A stretch of 7,347 bases of DNA from positions 1 to 7,347 of the forward strand of contig JABSPC010000400.1 of NCBI GenBank assembly GCA_013215515.1. Reading direction: 5' to 3'. Positions 5,803-7,347 of this stretch are shown in pieces. Numbering within the stretch: position 1 is the stretch's first letter; every line of letters begins with the position of its first letter. A model generated the notes under the pieces. The model had not been told where the DNA came from and did not search any database. It saw only the letters and a list, made by a program, of their open reading frames with translations. The DNA comes from Crocinitomicaceae bacterium. GTDB lineage: Bacteria > Bacteroidota > Bacteroidia > Flavobacteriales_D > Crocinitomicaceae. The position numbers were made by a program, and so were the translations under genes.

Positions 5803-7347
5803 CTAGTCTCTACGTCTTCTACTATCTCCACCAGCATCACGGCTTGAGCTTCTTTCGCTACTTCTTTCACGATTTCCGAACTCTCTATTTCCACCGCCTT
5901 CACGACTTCCACTTCGTTCTCTACTTCCACCATCTCGATTACCGAATTCTCTGCTTCCTCCACCGCCACTGCTTCTACGGTTTCCACCGCCACTGAATCC
6001 ACCGCTGCTTCTTCTGTTTCCTCCATCACGACTTCCGCCTCCGCTGCGATTTCCAAAGCTTCGGTTTCCACCTCCACTTCTTCCGCCACCACCGCGATGA
6101 CTTGAGCCACCACCGCTTCGGCTACCACCTCCGTCACCGGATTTCTTTTTGGTAACTTCAATTGAAACATCGTGTCCTTCGTAATCTGATCCGTTCACTT
6201 TAGCAAGAATGCTATCTACGTGTTCGTTGTCAGCTTCAAAGAATGAGAATGAAGCAAGAATATCAATTCGACCAACTTTGTCAGATTTCAATCCAGTGCT
6301 ATCACAAATAACTCTTAGCAAACCGCCAGGGTTCAATCCATCACGATTTCCAAGGTTCACAAAGAATCTAGTTTTGTTCTCATCATTTCTTCGACCACCG
6401 CGTTCACCACGATCTCTATCTCTTCCTCTACCACGATCTCTATCACCACCGTCTCTGTCTCTACCGCGACCACCGTCATTGGCATTTAAATCACCCGCTT
6501 TATTGTAATATTCAATAAAACGATTGAACTCAGCAGAAACGAATTTCTTTACAACTTCTTCGGTAGTAAGTCCTTCAAATTCTTTCATAACGGCAGGAAG
6601 GAATTCAGCGATGTTCTCTTCTTTAACTTCCGTCGTAATTACTTTATCAACCAATTTCATCAATTGGATTTCACAGATCTCTTTCGCTCCAGGAACAGTT
6701 CCTTTCTTAAAAGTAGTTCTGATCTTCTTTTCTAATGTTTTAATCTTGTAGCTTTCTCTTGGCGTAACCAATACTAAAGATTGACCTTGTTTTCCAGCTC
6801 TTGCTGTACGTCCACTACGGTGTGTGTAGTTTTCGATTTCATCCGGAAGGTTGTAGTTTATAACATGTGTTATATCATCTACATCAATACCTCTTGCCGC
6901 TACATCCGTTGCAACTAAGATTTGAATTGATTTCGATCTGAAACGACGCATCGCATTATCTCTTTGTGCTTGAGACAATTCACCATGCAAAGGTTCAGCG
7001 CTATATCCTTCTTTTACTAATTTTTCTGCAACAGCTGCCGTTTCACGACGTGTTCTACAGAATATCAATCCATAAATATTTGGATTAAAATCTATAATAC
7101 GTTTTACAGCATTGTATCTATCACGTTCTGAAACAGTATAATAGATATGCTCTATATTTTCGTTTGTCGCATTTTTATGCCCAATGGCAACCTCTAAAGG
7201 GTTTTCCATGTAGTTCTTTGCAATTGCCGCAACTTCTTTTGGCATTGTTGCTGAGAACAACCAAACATTTCTTTCCAAAGGAGTATGATCAAGAATATGA
7301 TCAATATCTTCCTTGAACCCCATGTTTAACATTTCATCCGCTTCATC
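5803..7347 (-). CDS. DEAD-box ATP-dependent RNA helicase (DeaD/CsdA type), N-terminus outside the window
   Basis: The visible 514 residues start exactly at motif II, D-E-A-D (7347-7336), so the Q motif and Walker A are outside the window. The frame stays open to the edge, and the ATG at 7332 is internal, not a start. Counting from the first visible residue: motif III SAT at 32-34, motif IV LIFCRTRR near 94-101, motif V ATDVAARGID near 146-155 and motif VI HRSGRTARAG at 176-185. An Arg/Asp/Gly linker (about 292-321) leads to a DbpA-like RNA-binding domain (about 325-400, TRFFVNLGNRDGLNPGGLLR onward). A Gly/Arg/Ser tail runs to the end. Such helicases unwind short RNA duplexes using ATP; DeaD/CsdA members act in ribosome assembly, mRNA decay and cold adaptation. 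The exact subfamily (deaD, csdA or rhlE-like) cannot be fixed without the N-terminus, so no symbol is given. typA follows 86 bases downstream. Confidence 0.95.
   Translation of the reverse strand, partial: DEADEMLNMGFKEDIDHILDHTPLERNVWLFSATMPKEVAAIAKNYMENPLEVAIGHKNATNENIEHIYYTVSERDRYNAVKRIIDFNPNIYGLIFCRTRRETAAVAEKLVKEGYSAEPLHGELSQAQRDNAMRRFRSKSIQILVATDVAARGIDVDDITHVINYNLPDEIENYTHRSGRTARAGKQGQSLVLVTPRESYKIKTLEKKIRTTFKKGTVPGAKEICEIQLMKLVDKVITTEVKEENIAEFLPAVMKEFEGLTTEEVVKKFVSAEFNRFIEYYNKAGDLNANDGGRGRDRDGGDRDRGRGRDRDRGERGGRRNDENKTRFFVNLGNRDGLNPGGLLRVICDSTGLKSDKVGRIDILASFSFFEADNEHVDSILAKVNGSDYEGHDVSIEVTKKKSGDGGGSRSGGGSSHRGGGGRSGGGNRSFGNRSGGGSRDGGNRRSSGGFSGGGNRRSSGGGGSREFGNRDGGSRERSGSREGGGNREFGNRERSSERSSSRDAGGDSRRRRD
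5806..6141 (-). repeat. Low-complexity Gly/Arg/Ser (RGG-like) tail
   Basis: About 112 residues at the C-terminus of the helicase consist almost only of G, R, S, N, D and E, with imperfect internal repeats: NRRSSGG twice and REFGNR twice, plus many SGGG and GNR units. It ends in RRRRD. The segment is surely disordered and positively charged, as in RGG tails that bind RNA non-specifically. The DNA is correspondingly repetitive, which leaves long but meaningless open frames on both strands here. Confidence 0.85.
6385..6474 (-). repeat. Arg/Asp/Gly-rich linker in the helicase
   Basis: A 30-residue stretch built of alternating RD, RG and GG units (for example GRGRDRDGGDRDRGRGRD) joins the helicase core and its helical extension to the DbpA-like RNA-binding domain. 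Its mixed-charge composition differs from the C-terminal tail, which has fewer acidic residues. It is a disordered tether. Confidence 0.8.

Noticed and set aside
5806..6141. Repetitive DNA resembling a tandem-repeat array or CRISPR
   Set aside because: The units are irregular in length, have no spacers, and translate in frame as the tail of the helicase.
5775..6170. 131-codon minus-strand open frame rich in V, A and E, overlapping the helicase tail
   Set aside because: It is an alternate reading of the repetitive Gly/Arg/Ser tail DNA; the low complexity comes from the repeats, and the helicase frame is certain from its motifs.
6209..6508. 99-codon plus-strand open frame rich in P, R, S and L
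   Set aside because: It lies antisense to the helicase RNA-binding domain and RD-rich linker; its composition is the complement of that repeat and no family is recognisable.

Overview
The window is AT-rich and reads as an ordinary chromosomal segment of a Bacteroidota bacterium, most likely a flavobacterium-like lineage. Three things point there. Start codons are preceded by A-rich leaders rather than Shine-Dalgarno sequences. Two sites resemble the TAnnTTTG promoter element of this phylum (one exact, one with a mismatch). The secreted protein has a short signal peptide ending in an 'A-Q' cleavage site. The genus cannot be named from the sequence alone.

Layout, left to right. (1) Positions 1-1081, minus strand: a TPR protein whose C-terminus lies outside the window. 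(2) 1082-1284: a divergent intergenic region with a perfect 12-bp palindrome and a promoter-like element. (3) 1285-2937, plus strand: a 550-residue exported protein of unrecognised family with propeller-like repeats and a lysine-rich linker, followed by a clear intrinsic terminator. (4) 3113-3831, plus strand: a decayed, 5'-truncated tandem paralogue of that protein, broken by a one-base frameshift in an A8 run. It ends at a strong hairpin terminator that can serve both converging transcription units. (5) 3908-5716, minus strand: typA/bipA, a ribosome-associated translational GTPase. (6) 5803-7347, minus strand: a DEAD-box RNA helicase of the DeaD/CsdA type. The window edge falls exactly at its DEAD motif; a DbpA-like RNA-binding domain and a Gly/Arg/Ser tail follow.

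How the genes relate. The helicase and typA lie in the same direction, 86 bases apart, with no visible terminator between them. Both families have E. coli members that act in 50S ribosome assembly at low temperature, so a shared ribosome-biogenesis role is plausible but inferred. The secreted protein and its broken copy are a separate local duplication with no visible functional link to the ribosome genes. No mobile element, CRISPR array, tRNA or rRNA was seen. I found no convincing new biological system. The items most worth a second look are the unrecognised secreted family with its decaying duplicate and the A8 frameshift site.
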